From Hamiltosporidium tvaerminnensis (taxonomy: Eukaryota; Microsporidia; Dubosqiidae), in the NCBI GenBank assembly GCA_022605425.2, contig CM061249.1, positions 744,001-808,000 of the forward strand: a stretch of 64,000 bases of DNA, read 5' to 3'. The notes beneath the pieces are model-generated. The model worked only from the letters and a program-made list of their open reading frames with translations. It made no database searches and had not been told where the DNA came from. Position 1 is the first letter of the stretch; every line of letters begins with the position of its first letter. Both the position numbers and the translations under genes were made by a program. Shown here one piece after another: positions 32,549 to 43,396 of this stretch.

Positions 32549-34197
32549 TGTCGCGATTCATAATGCCCCCCATGTCCTTTGTGCCCGTTACTACCAATAC
32601 CCCCCCTCTTTATTTTGAATATATTTATAAACCCCATAGTTTCTATTCATTCATATTTAACGTCACCAAATTAAAATATGAAGTATTTTGTTTCTAAATA
32701 TAATAGGGGTCAAGTGAAAATGAATGTTTGTATACTTTTACTTTTATTTTTCCTCCAAAAATATTTATCGTAATCAACTTTGAAAATAAAACCATTTCCT
32801 GCTATCTTAACACTTCTTATTGATAAAATAACACATATTTAAAAAAGAAAAGAATAAAATTAAATTTATTTTACTATACCTTTCTAAACAGTTCTTTTTT
32901 AGCATTAACATTTTATAATTCTACCATACTATTAATAAAAATATGTGTTTCTGTGAAGACAGAATCAAAAAAAAAAGAATCAAACGAAGCGCGTTTAGCC
33001 CTGTAAATATGTCAAAATCCTTTTTTTTATCATCACCTTATCATCAATAAGAAGATTCCTTATTGTTTTATTTGAATCTTTACTTTCTATGATTATTTTT
33101 TTATGTTTTTCAAAATGTTTACATACTTCCGTATTGGTTTCAAACTTTTTATCAATTTTAAAAACATTAATTGTTGAAGATAAAGCAAGACATCTAGGCT
33201 CATACACTCCATTATACATTTCAGACGCAACCTCTTAATTTCACTGTGTCTTTATATCCTGGATCATAATTCCTTGTTGTTAATGCCTCAGAACTAATTT
33301 AGTCAACAAATACTAAATCATCTTTTGGTTCCTCCGTCACTATACTACCAGAGGGAGAGTTTCTAAATCCAAGTTGACTATTAAAAGTTAAAAAATGAAT
33401 TATTTGAAGCACTATGTATTTTTCTATTATAAGCCTACATAACATCATTTTTAAAAACGATCTATATTTTTGTAGCAGTAACATATAACTTTTTTGGATA
33501 ACTATATTTTAATGTTTGATTCCTCCATTCAATTTGTCCCCGAGCCTTTGTATTATGTGGTCTTCCATATATAATTTGAATGTTAACAGCAGTTAAGTAT
33601 CTTTCCAGTATTTCATTTACGAATTCTTAATCATTTCGGATTTAATCGCTACTGAAATACCAAAATTAACAAAAATAAACTATAATGAATCTTCTGCGAA
33701 CTGTGAAGTCTTGTTGATCGTCTTTAACATCCAGAAATGCGTTGTATAAGTGTCTATTATGTTCCAAGTTGAATAATCTCATCATTTTGCTCAGCGTATC
33801 TTCTAAGATGTTCACAATCAATCATAAATAAATTATATTATTTTTGTAAATTTATTCATTGGTAAGAGGCATTTCTCGGAAATTTGTTTCCTTATAACAT
33901 GTTATTGCATTTTAAAACATTTATTCAGTCGATAATATCAAACAATAGCAAGCCGTAAAACTTTGCATTGAAACTATTTGTATATGTATTTCTTGGTAAT
34001 CGATTTGCTTCAAAGACTCTAATCCGACTATATAAATATAGAAATATCATAGGAGCAATAAAGGTGGAGTAAATACGTAATAACCCGGAAATTATAGGAT
34101 ATAAATATAATAAAAATAACATATATCTCAATAAATAAAGGGTGTTATTAATATATAAAACTGCATTAAAAATAACGGGGCACTAAGGATTGTGACA
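32549..34197 (-). mobile_element. Second Ginger-like element, opposite orientation, adjacent
   Basis: Starts 15 bp after element 1. Left end TGTCGCGATTCATAATGCCCC at 32549; right end, reversed, TGTCACAATCCTTAGTGCCCC ending at 34197 (about 16 of 21 match). Minus-strand integrase pieces: YGRPHNTKARGQIEWRNQT (about 33520-33580), LGFRNSPSGSIVTEE (33299-33380) and HKKIIIESKDSNK...LLIDDKVMIKK (33000-33130). These parallel NPKAQGQVERKNQT, PGFKNPLSRSIIVEN and LSIGDQFLIKK of element 1. Many stops; no clear target duplication. A shorter, older relative, not a recent copy. Confidence 0.75.
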
Positions 34198-35294
34198 ATA
34201 GATAATAATTTCAATTTATGTTGTGATGTTATTTTGGAGAGCATCTTATTTTGTAAAAAACGAGTTTCTCCTGTTTATGTGCTTTTTAGTGAGAATACTT
34301 CGAAAATACATACTTTATACATTAGTCATGTACTTTTTTCCATATAGGCTTGGTTTTATTTATGTTTCCACTCTTCATAGTATATATTGGCCTGTATATT
34401 GCGTTAAAAATCTGTTATCATAGTCGAAACAATTTAATCTAGTATATTACACTTTATGTTTACTCGAGGTCTAATGGTTATATGTTGACTCAATATTCTT
34501 AAAGATTCGATTTAGTCTATTTACCGCGGAATTTCATTTGCAGAAAAATTCATAATTTCACACATGTTTTTCTTATGTCGATGCGTGTTGCAGTATGTGT
34601 CAAAAAACATGACACAGGGAGGCAAATGGTAAATTTACACTGTCTCACTTTCATTTGATTTTCCTTCGATTTCTGGGCATTTGTGCTCCCTTTTTAACGC
34701 ATTGATAGTAACATCCAACTAAATTTCCCATTAAATGCCTCAGATTCAAGCTCGACTTTTTCTATGCTTTTTTTTAATTTCTTTTTTCTCTCCAAGAGCA
34801 CGGATATAAGCCATATCTGGTTTATGGCTTTTAAGGTGCCTAGTATTGAACATAATTCTATCACCCGAATTCCTTTCAAAGTGCCAGAAGTATGTAGACT
34901 GGTCATTCAATCGCCTGATCTAATCGAATAATTAATGAGGCTATAAAACGAGCGCTGGCATCAAAAACCCATACCGCGCTAGTCTGGAAATTATTATTTC
35001 GGGGTAAGTAATTGTTGTTATAAACGGTTCATTAAGGGGATGTCTCTTTCATCGGTATTAAATTTGGAACGAACAAGTTTAATTCTTTTGAATTTTTTTT
35101 CGAATTTTTTATAACACTTTTTCTATTTCCTTGAATAATTTCATTGCCTAATTTTCTCTCTCTTCTGATTACATTTTTTTATAAAATAATTATTTATAAA
35201 AAATGCCTAATAATGTTAGCTTATTAATAAAAAATCACAATTTAAATTTTTGTCTTGCATTTATTTATTTCAAAAAATTCTAACCTTCGTTTCT
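34198..35294. other. Unassigned spacer with a GC-richer block
   Basis: 34420-35060 is less AT-rich than its flanks and contains short mixed-composition ORFs (such as 34694-34906 on the minus strand), like an eroded gene or element, but no family motif was recognised. Confidence 0.4.
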
Positions 35295-35720
35295 ATGTTT
35301 AGATCAATAAACAAGAAAGATATTTTTTCATCTCTTAAAAGGATAAATTTAGAAAAAGAAAAAATTATAGAAAAATATAAATCATCCGTAAAAGACAATA
35401 CATACGAACAATTATTTGAATTTGAAATCGAATTTCCTGAAAATAAAAAAGTTTTAAATCTTACAAAAAAATACGCTCTTCATAATTATATCAGGAAAAG
35501 TGATTCAAAAAAACTTGAAAAATTACTTTATAAAAATTTACATTTAGATGAATTTTCTTTGTTTCTTTTGATAGAAAAAATAATAGATTCTAAAAGATAT
35601 ATATTGGCTATAAAATTACTGCATTTTACTAAAAATAACCATATGTCCTCTGTTAAATACTATGAACTTAAACGAAGAATTTATAAAATGTATTTTCAAA
35701 AGGAAAAAAATACCATATAG
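35295..35720 (+). CDS. Hypothetical small helical protein (141 aa)
   Basis: Not recognised. From the first in-frame ATG (35295) it encodes 141 residues, basic and Leu/Lys-rich, with no signal or membrane segment. It looks all-helical, with repeat-like stretches (LNLTKKYALHNYIRK, LEKLLYKNLHLDEFSLFLLIEKI, YILAIKLLHFTKNN) reminiscent of short helix-turn-helix repeat proteins. Composition is even and low-complexity-free, and the frame is clean, which is why I take it as a gene. No neighbour suggests a role. Confidence 0.55.
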   Translation: MFRSINKKDIFSSLKRINLEKEKIIEKYKSSVKDNTYEQLFEFEIEFPENKKVLNLTKKYALHNYIRKSDSKKLEKLLYKNLHLDEFSLFLLIEKIIDSKRYILAIKLLHFTKNNHMSSVKYYELKRRIYKMYFQKEKNTI

Positions 35721-36644
35721 TACCTACAAAAAAGACCCTTTAAAACAATTTATAAATATCATTTCTTAAAAAATATCAATTTTTTTTTCAATTATCTTTT
35801 TTCTGCAAATATTGTGATTTCTAAGGATTGAAAACATATTTTTATTTTTGAATATTTCTTATCTTTAACTATTTTTTATTGTAAAGATTAAACTAGCATT
35901 CCTAATTTCAATTTATTATCATAAAATTTTAATTTTTATTTTTAAATATTTTTTGTCTTTAGATGTTTTAGAATAAGTAAAAACAAGATAATATTAGATT
36001 TTTAGACTTAACTTGCATTCGGAATTAATAAAAAGTGAACGATCGTATTTCTACCGCTATTTTATTTATATTAATTTTAATACAATAAATCTGGATTTTA
36101 CTTCTAAAATCTTATATTCTATGTGTAATTTATCATTTTGTGTATTTTTTTGGTTCATAATTTATCTCTTCACAAAGCTATAATTGATTATTTATTAAAT
36201 TTCCGTTTTTTTGTTTTTACTAATTAAACACGAAGATATCTTTTTAAATTTTTAAATTAAGATAAAAATAGTAAATTTTATATTTGCCACAAAACTTAAA
36301 TGAAATACAAATTTTTATAAGAAAAACTACTGTAATTGAAAGCTCAAAAAATATTTGGCATTTATATTTTCATACTAAATAATGTAATATATTCGATTCC
36401 AGTGTATCTAAATTGCTTTAAAATGAAAATTATAATTAATAATATTATTGATAGTTATCTTTGCATATAAGTAACTTTTAGAATGACAAAATGTTTTAAT
36501 TTTTGTGCTGAATCAACAAAGTGTAATATATTTGTAAAATCCTATTCAATAAATCTGATACATATTTCACTAAAAGAATTAAATATTATGAATCTATATT
36601 TATTATTTGTCATTTCATCCACTTTAATTTTTTTATACTAATAA
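35721..36644. other. AT-rich spacer, no gene seen
   Basis: No ORF or element recognised. Confidence 0.55.
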
Positions 36645-36745
36645 TCTATGAAAAAATAATTACTTGTAAAGAATTGGGTAATATTTATAGATGCAGTATA
36701 GAAGTAATTCAGTATGTGATAACATGAGATTATATTGCTATAAAA
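36645..36745 (+). repeat. R2-like endonuclease fragment
   Basis: Translates LLVKELGNIYRCSIEVIQYVIT, stop, DYIAIKT, aligned with LLANELGLIYRCSVEIIPYVMTWDGIVTK at 14408-14490. An isolated 100-bp relic. Confidence 0.75.
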
Positions 36746-37042
36746 ACTATATTATTTATTCTTGAAAGTGTGTTTTGGTCGTAATATATCATTCAATTAA
36801 ATTAAAAATACTTCAAAACATTATTCATTTATATTTTGATTTTAAAGTAGAATTTTAGCCACACTATTGCCAAGTTTTTAAAGAAACCCGCAAAATCATA
36901 AAAGAAGTTGTATTACTCAAAACATTTTTAAATAAATGCCACTGAAATTTGGTCGAGAAAGATATGTATTGTGTTTTTACAATTAAATACCTACTCGTTT
37001 ATAATAATATGCGGAATTTTTGTTGGCTAAAATAGGAAAATA

Positions 37043-37363
37043 TTAATTAATATAAAGAATATTAATTAATATAAAGAATATAAAGAATATAAAGAATATA
37101 AAGAATATAAAGAATATAAAGAATATAAAGAATATAAAGAATATAAAGAATATAAAGAATATAAAGAATATAAAGAATATAAAGAATATAAAGAATATAA
37201 AGAATATAAAGAATATAAAGAGAAATAAAGAAATATAAAGAGAAATAAAGAAATATAAAGAATATAAAGAATATAAAGAATATAAAGAATATAAAGAATA
37301 TAAAGAGAAATAAAGAAATATAAAGAGAAATAAAGAAATATAAAGAATATAAAAGATACGCAA
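37043..37363. repeat. 9-bp minisatellite (ATAAAGAAT)n
   Basis: Over 30 tandem ATAAAGAAT units, mixed with AAATAAAGAAAT variants at 37215-37260 and 37300-37345. The open minus frame (Phe/Ile only) is a by-product of the repeat. Confidence 0.95.
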
Positions 37364-38210
37364 ATAATGTTACATTACACCAGAAAAAATAGATTCAGCT
37401 TTTAAATGCGTTTTTTAAGTAAAAATTATACTAAGACATATTGTAATGGAATACAATTAGCTTATATAATTTAGATTGTCTTGATACATATATAACTCTT
37501 TATAAACAGAACTTTACATTTATAGCACTTTATCCATAATCCGTTTTTGTTTCTAGAGTATCATAGGGTAAAATATATGTTCATTATCAAAGTTTTTCTT
37601 TGAAAAAAACCGAAAGATTTTTTGATTTTGTTCTTATAATATTGAGAAAAGTATATCTAAGATTTAATCTAAAAATATATTTAATAAAAATAATTTTACG
37701 ATAAAACATTTGAAAATATTAAGAAATAAAGAAACATGAGTCGAATTTAAAAATGGTACATTTGAATTCTAAATTATCAAAACGGCTTTTTATTAAAACG
37801 CCAATATAACATATAAATGAAAACAGTCCATTTTTTTTTAAATTCAATATTGTTATAATAATAGAATATGATTTCACAACCAAAATTTATTATTTTGAAC
37901 ATTTTTCAACAACCAATTATTTATCTCATTTGGTTTTTTCAAAAAATCGTATTTCGTGATTGGTTTAAAGAAATAGAAAATATCAAAAATAAATTTTTAA
38001 ATATTTCATTATTTAAGTAAATATAGCAAATATTTCGCTTGTCTTTAAAGCAAATACAATAATTTATTTACATTTTTTACGAAAAATATAAATGTAAATT
38101 ACGGAAGAAAGACCGCTATTTATAAAAAAACGTGTAACCACATTTTAATATTTAAAAATTATTTCTTACTTAAAAAAAATCGATATTAGTTATTTAAATT
38201 ATTACCCTTA
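37364..38210. other. AT-rich spacer, no gene seen
   Basis: No feature apart from the AspRS promoter region at its right end. Confidence 0.55.
38205..38207 (+). promoter_or_regulatory. CCC start-proximal motif (AspRS)
   Basis: TTACCCTTAATGG: CCC four to six bases before the ATG, the position described for microsporidian genes. Confidence 0.5.
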
Positions 38211-39635
38211 ATGGAACAAAAGATGGATGCTTTGAGCATAAGACCCTGTCAAAATATAAACCAACTTTTTTTTGATATCAAGAATCCGATTGTACGATTA
38301 AGAGGCTTTGTTTATAATATCAGAGTTCGGGGTAAAAGATCATTTCTTGTTTTAAGACAGGGTATTGAGACAGTACAATGTATCTATTCTAAAGGAGATG
38401 GGTGTGATGACACATTGGATTCTGAATCATACAAAAATATTAATCAGACACCATTGGAATCATTTGTCGAAGTTTTTGGAAAAGTTCAAATAACCGAAAT
38501 AAAAATTGAGTCGTGTAGCACAAAAAATATGGAAATTCTTCTTTTGGGGTTTAAAATTATAAGCAAGTGTGATACGGCACTGCCTTTCACTGTAAAAGAT
38601 GCTTCTCAACCGATAAGTGGTAAGGGGTATGATCCTTCTACACCTAAAGTTATGTACAAAAAATGTTTAGATAGTCGTTGTTTAGATCTTCGAACATTAC
38701 ATTCACAATCTATTTTTCGAGTAATTGATTCTGTAATGTTCTATTTTCGAAGTTTTTTGCGAAAAAAAGAATTTCTTGAAATCAAAACAAGCAAACTAAT
38801 AGAAAGTGCATCAGAAGGCGGTGCAAATCTTTTTGAAGTAAATTTTTTTAAGAAAAAGGCATTTCTTGCACAAAGTCCTCAACTATACAAGCAAATGGCT
38901 ATTATAGGTGGAATGAAAAGGGTTTATGAAATAGGACATGTTTATCGAGCAGAAGAATCGAATATAAATCGATATTTGTCAGAATTTATAGGAATGGATA
39001 TTGAAATGGAAATTAATAATACTTATATGGAAATTGTTGAATTAATTTATGAGATGTTTATTTTTATTTTTGATGAAATAAATAAAGAGTGTTCGGCAGA
39101 AATAGAAAATATCAGAAAATATTATCATTTTGAAAATTTAAGATACAAAAAACAACCGCTAATATTTTCTTTTAAAGAATGTGTTGCAATGCTTAGAGAA
39201 GAAAATGTTCAAATTCAGGATTTAGAAGATTTTAGTAGGGAAAATGAAAAAAGACTTGGTAATATAATTGCAGAAAAATATAATGTAGATTTCTTTGTAG
39301 TAAAAGAATATCCATATTGTGCCAGGCCATTCTATACCCATCAATCTTCAGAAGATCCGTTATATTCCAAATCTTATGATTTTATAATGAGAGGAGAAGA
39401 AATACTGTCAGGTGCACAGCGCATAAGCGACTACACGCAATTAAAAGAAAATGCGGAGAGATGCAAAGTTGATATAAGTACGATTTCTGGATATTTGGAT
39501 TCTTTTAGATTTGGTGCACCTATGCATGGTGGATGTGGTATAGGAATGGAAAGAGTTCTAAAATCATTTTTTAACTTCAATGATATCAGATATTTTAATA
39601 TGTTCCCAAGAGACCCTGGTAGATTAAATCCTTAA
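38211..39635 (+). CDS. Aspartyl-tRNA synthetase, cytosolic
   Basis: Charges tRNA-Asp; class II synthetase of the eukaryotic/archaeal type. The 474-aa product has an N-terminal OB anticodon-binding fold (about 25-125, VRLRGFVYNIRVRGKRSFLVLRQ). The catalytic domain shows QSPQLYKQ (221-228), the aspartate-pocket sequence; motif 2 YRAEESNINRYLSEF (245-259); and motif 3 GIGMERVL (443-450). It ends FPRDPGRLNP, as cytosolic AspRS does. The length is close to yeast and human forms minus their N-terminal extensions. The start is the ATG just after ACCCTTA; the next in-frame Met is only four codons later. The sequence is intact and of ordinary complexity, unlike the repeat-laden genes on the left. Confidence 0.95.
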   Translation: MEQKMDALSIRPCQNINQLFFDIKNPIVRLRGFVYNIRVRGKRSFLVLRQGIETVQCIYSKGDGCDDTLDSESYKNINQTPLESFVEVFGKVQITEIKIESCSTKNMEILLLGFKIISKCDTALPFTVKDASQPISGKGYDPSTPKVMYKKCLDSRCLDLRTLHSQSIFRVIDSVMFYFRSFLRKKEFLEIKTSKLIESASEGGANLFEVNFFKKKAFLAQSPQLYKQMAIIGGMKRVYEIGHVYRAEESNINRYLSEFIGMDIEMEINNTYMEIVELIYEMFIFIFDEINKECSAEIENIRKYYHFENLRYKKQPLIFSFKECVAMLREENVQIQDLEDFSRENEKRLGNIIAEKYNVDFFVVKEYPYCARPFYTHQSSEDPLYSKSYDFIMRGEEILSGAQRISDYTQLKENAERCKVDISTISGYLDSFRFGAPMHGGCGIGMERVLKSFFNFNDIRYFNMFPRDPGRLNP

Positions 39636-40795
39636 TTTAATAAAAGTTTTTTTCAGTAAATTCGTTATTTTTTATGTCTCTCCATGGTCATATTTTTAGT
39701 TATAAAAAAATTAAATGTAAATAAAATTTTAAAACTCACTACTATTGCTTTCTTTAAAACTTTCACAAATGTCTATCACATTTCAATTTACAAGAATATA
39801 TTATTTATTTAGAAAAAAAATAACTCAATATAGTATATTTTATAGATATATTTTTGGTAATTAACTTCATATTTAATAGATATTTTATTAGGAATTAACT
39901 TCATATTTAATAGATATTTTTTATCGTTTTTAAATTCAATATTTTTCCTAAATGCACTAATAAAAAGTATAAAAAATGTGTTCGAATTAGTAAAAAGATA
40001 AAAATAGACAAAAAACAACGCTTTCTTTTATTGTAATTATTTATTTACCAGTGTTATACCATTTATCTTAAGCTATGATTTTCTTTACATAAGTTTTTAT
40101 TTCTAAATAAGTTAAATATAAAATTTAATTGTTAGAAAAATGTTTTTAAAACAAGAAAACATTTTATTTCTAATTGTTATGTACAGAAAGATCAAACCTC
40201 TGGGAAATATAAAAAAAAAGAATAAAAATTATATTTTAAAAAATTAAATGTACAAAACTTATAAGTTTTTGTACCTCATTTACTAAAAATTTGTTTATTC
40301 CTATATATCAAGGATTTCTAAGACCATTGGCTATTGTGTTTTCGGAAGGAACAATTAATTTTTACAATTTCATCTTTTATTTTTGACTAAGAGTTATTTG
40401 AAAACATATTATTAATGAGTAATTTCATAAAATATTCTAATATGAAGTATTTATTTCGTTTTTTTTTTTTTAAATTTTAATATTAATTCATGATCTACAA
40501 TTGGCAATATTCTTTTGGTAAAATTGATAATTTTCTTGATCGATATCAGTCTTTTATTCAAATGGTTGTGTTTCTTAAAACACAATTTTGATATAAAAAA
40601 GCTTTATATTGATTATTCAGATCATCGACAATGAATCAATATATCAAAAAAATATTTAAATCCTTTTAAGTTTGTTGTTTAAATTAAAGGCAAAATATAA
40701 GTATAATATCGAATGAATTAATAAACATAATACATGTATATATTACGAAAATTACTTATAACTTAGAAAAAAAATATTTTTAAAATCAAACTATT
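39636..40795. other. AT-rich spacer, no gene seen
   Basis: Convergent spacer between AspRS and pyruvate kinase. It includes a 35-bp direct duplication (TTAACTTCATATTTAATAGA) near 39860-39920. Confidence 0.6.
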
Positions 40796-42220
40796 TTATA
40801 CTTTAATCATTTTAAAAACCGTTTCATTTTGACTGACACGATAATAAACAATTATGTTGGTTTTTTCTTCCAAAAAATACATATTTTTAATAACATAAAT
40901 TACCTCATCAACTAATCTATGTTTGAAATCACTGTCACCTGTTTTTAAATTGAAAAGAACATGATAAGGCAAACACCCTCTTAATATTGATATTTTTCTA
41001 AGCATAGATTCGTCTTGAGATGCAACTATTATAGGAATACTTAAAAATGCAGATTTTATATCAAGAACTTCTTTTATATCATCTGTAAATATTACTACGG
41101 TACGTACGTTTGGAACACGGGACATTTTATTTATAGTTAATGCTGTATAAATATTTGTTATTGGAATTTCTACATTTTCTATCGATTTTTTTCTTAGCCA
41201 TTTTTCTGTCTCAAAAGATATATGCGACATGATATTTACAGATTCAAATGGAAAATTACCAGATGCAGTTTCTGAACTTAGCATTATGCAATCTGCGCCA
41301 TCTAATACAGAATTACCGATGTCTGATACTTCTGCTCGCGTAGGAAGTGCCTGTATATTCATTGATTCAAGCATTTGAGTGGCTATTATAAAAGGCTTAT
41401 TGGTTAATTTGCACTTTTCTGTAATCATTTGTTGGATAAAAAAAAGTTTTTCTAATCCAATCTCTGCCCCAAGATCCCCTCTGGCGATCATAATTCCATC
41501 CGACTTTTCAATAATTGCATCGATATTCGAAATAGCATTCAAAGTTTCAATTTTTGAAAATAGAAGTGGTTTGTGTGAATATTCAGCAAATATTTTTCTT
41601 ATTCTTATAACATCTTCCTCTGTGTTTATAAATGAAGCAAAAATAAAATCAACTTCGTTTTCTAAGCCGAATTTAATATCTGCAATATCTTTTTTAGTTA
41701 ATGATGGCATCGTGAGATGTACCCCTGGTATGTTAATACCCTTTTTGGAAGATATTTTATGGGAATTCATTGCTACTGTTTTTACGGATTTCTCGTTAAC
41801 TTCAATAACTTTTAATTTTAGGATTCCATCATCAATCATGATTTCACAATTATTTTTAATTGATTGAAGATTTTCCAAATCAAAATATAAAATATTTTTT
41901 GATTCATCAATAATTGTTTCATCGTTAGTTAAGGTTAAATTATCTCCTTTGCTTACAGAAATACTCTTTGATAAATTTCCTAGCCTGATTTCGGGTCCTT
42001 TTGTATCAAGACCTATACTAAGATATCGATGCCCTAATTTGTTTCTGATTTCTTTGATGTTTTCAATAGTATTTTTGTGAAATTGATGATCGGCGTGGCT
42101 AAAATTTAGTCGTGCAACCGACATACCATTTTCCACCAATTTTCTTATTGCTTCTATCGATGATGTTTTTGGTCCCAATGTACAGATTATTTTTGTAATT
42201 CTAAAAAAATTGTCAGCCAT
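40796..42220 (-). CDS. Pyruvate kinase
   Basis: Last step of glycolysis, PEP plus ADP to pyruvate plus ATP. The 474-aa product has TKIICTLGPKTS (9-20), VARLNFSHAD (35-44), the B domain from about 85 to 165, the catalytic Lys in FSKIE (K223), MIARGDLGAE (244-253), IIATQMLESM (278-287) and PTRAEVSDIGNSVLDGADCI (293-312). The usual allosteric C-terminal domain is present but short. SSETASG replaces the common SGETAxG. Intact; single start at 42220 with CCCC eight to five bases upstream. Divergent from the UspA-like gene. ATP production from host-derived sugar depends on this pathway in microsporidia, which lack respiration. Confidence 0.96.
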   Translation of the reverse strand: MADNFFRITKIICTLGPKTSSIEAIRKLVENGMSVARLNFSHADHQFHKNTIENIKEIRNKLGHRYLSIGLDTKGPEIRLGNLSKSISVSKGDNLTLTNDETIIDESKNILYFDLENLQSIKNNCEIMIDDGILKLKVIEVNEKSVKTVAMNSHKISSKKGINIPGVHLTMPSLTKKDIADIKFGLENEVDFIFASFINTEEDVIRIRKIFAEYSHKPLLFSKIETLNAISNIDAIIEKSDGIMIARGDLGAEIGLEKLFFIQQMITEKCKLTNKPFIIATQMLESMNIQALPTRAEVSDIGNSVLDGADCIMLSSETASGNFPFESVNIMSHISFETEKWLRKKSIENVEIPITNIYTALTINKMSRVPNVRTVVIFTDDIKEVLDIKSAFLSIPIIVASQDESMLRKISILRGCLPYHVLFNLKTGDSDFKHRLVDEVIYVIKNMYFLEEKTNIIVYYRVSQNETVFKMIKV

Positions 42221-42224
42221 TTCA

Positions 42225-42228
42225 GGGG
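42225..42228 (-). promoter_or_regulatory. CCCC start-proximal motif (pyruvate kinase)
   Basis: The coding strand reads TTCCCCTGAAATG. Confidence 0.5.
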
Positions 42229-42814
42229 AAGATTAACTCTTATTTATATTTGTTGCAACCAATTATATTTTAAGAAATTAATTTTATTGGTTCTTGAGAA
42301 ATAGAGATATGTTCTGACAAATAAAAAAGACATATTAAATTCTTTTGTTCTATAAACTGTTTATTTAGGTTCAATGGATATTTGTAAGTTTCCAAATAAT
42401 TTTTAAATTTTTAATATGTTTTTTAAAAAATATCTAAAATTGTTTTTTGTTACCGAAATGTATTTAGAAATAAAGAAAAACTTTCCAGTTTTTTTATTGA
42501 AAAATTCTCTGAAATATATTTGTTTAGACTGTCATTGAATAACACAGTAATTTATGCCTTTAAAATTTATATCAAAGAATTTTCTTTTTAATTTTTTTAT
42601 CCAAACTGAAACTAAGATTTCAGCAAATTTAAAATAGTGACAAATATTTTTTTACAAGATAAATGAAATGTTTGTGGATATTTTTGGTTAAACAACACAA
42701 ACTGGTCTTTTATTTATTTAAAATAGTTAATCAAAAATAATTTATTCCATTTCCTAATTAAGAATATTATTATTATAAAAGGAGAAGCGAAATAAATTTA
42801 TACAAATAAGACAG
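42229..42814. other. Divergent promoter region, no gene seen
   Basis: About 590 bp of AT-rich DNA between the pyruvate kinase and UspA-like starts; no other feature. Confidence 0.6.
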
Positions 42815-42817
42815 CCC
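42815..42817 (+). promoter_or_regulatory. CCC start-proximal motif (UspA-like gene)
   Basis: ACAGCCCAGTTTATATG; CCC eight to ten bases before the ATG. Confidence 0.4.
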
Positions 42818-42824
42818 AGTTTAT

Positions 42825-43316
42825 ATGAAAACAATAGCGTATATATTTTCAAAATGCGACTCTAATTTACCACAAATAAAATGGAGTATAAAAGAATATA
42901 TACAACCACAGATACATCAAATATGTTTATTATATTGCTTACCAGAACGGTGGTACGCTATAAATGATCCAAGAACTTTATTGATGTGTACAAACATATG
43001 TAAATCTGACTATTCAATTCGTAAAAAACAAATTTCAAACTATTTAAACGATATTGAAAAAATAATTATTAAAGAATTTAATTCTGACATAAAAGTTAAA
43101 AAACTTATTATTTGTGGAGATGAAAAATATAAATTAAGAGCTGTATTATCTTCACTTAATGTAGAAATTGTTATATTGGGTCCAGATACACTTACCGATG
43201 GTCTTAGTAAATACTTTAAGAAATCTTTAGACGAATTCGTAACAAACGATATAAATATTCCAGTTTTGAGAGTTCCCGATTTTCGAAAATCGAAAAAAGG
43301 CGGATTTTATTTGTAA
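42825..43316 (+). CDS. UspA-like (universal stress protein fold) protein
   Basis: 163 aa, soluble. The layout fits the Usp/HUP alpha-beta fold: an N-terminal strand (KTIAYIFSKCD) followed by a helix, a strand with ICLLYC, a long helix (IRKKQISNYLNDIEKIIIKEF), VKKLIICGD near 108-116, VEIVILGPDT near 129-138, and a final IPVLRVPD. That order, GD then a helix, D/E-x-VILG, a loop with G and S (here DGLSKYFKKSLDEFV), then PVLxV, is the Usp signature. The full G-2x-G-9x-G(S/T) nucleotide loop is not kept, so ATP binding is doubtful. Function unknown. 80 bp upstream of the RING gene on the same strand. Confidence 0.5.
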   Translation: MKTIAYIFSKCDSNLPQIKWSIKEYIQPQIHQICLLYCLPERWYAINDPRTLLMCTNICKSDYSIRKKQISNYLNDIEKIIIKEFNSDIKVKKLIICGDEKYKLRAVLSSLNVEIVILGPDTLTDGLSKYFKKSLDEFVTNDINIPVLRVPDFRKSKKGGFYL

Positions 43317-43396
43317 ATAAATTTATTTCAAATATTTTATTTAATTCCCGTTTTTTTATGAATTTTATATAAATTTCTGTACAAATTATTTATGCA

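Noticed and set aside
35250-35294. 15-codon upstream extension of the 141-aa protein
   Set aside because: Begins with TTG; the first ATG (35295) is the better start.
37043-37363. Minus-strand 106-codon Phe/Ile/Leu ORF
   Set aside because: Pure translation of a 9-bp repeat.
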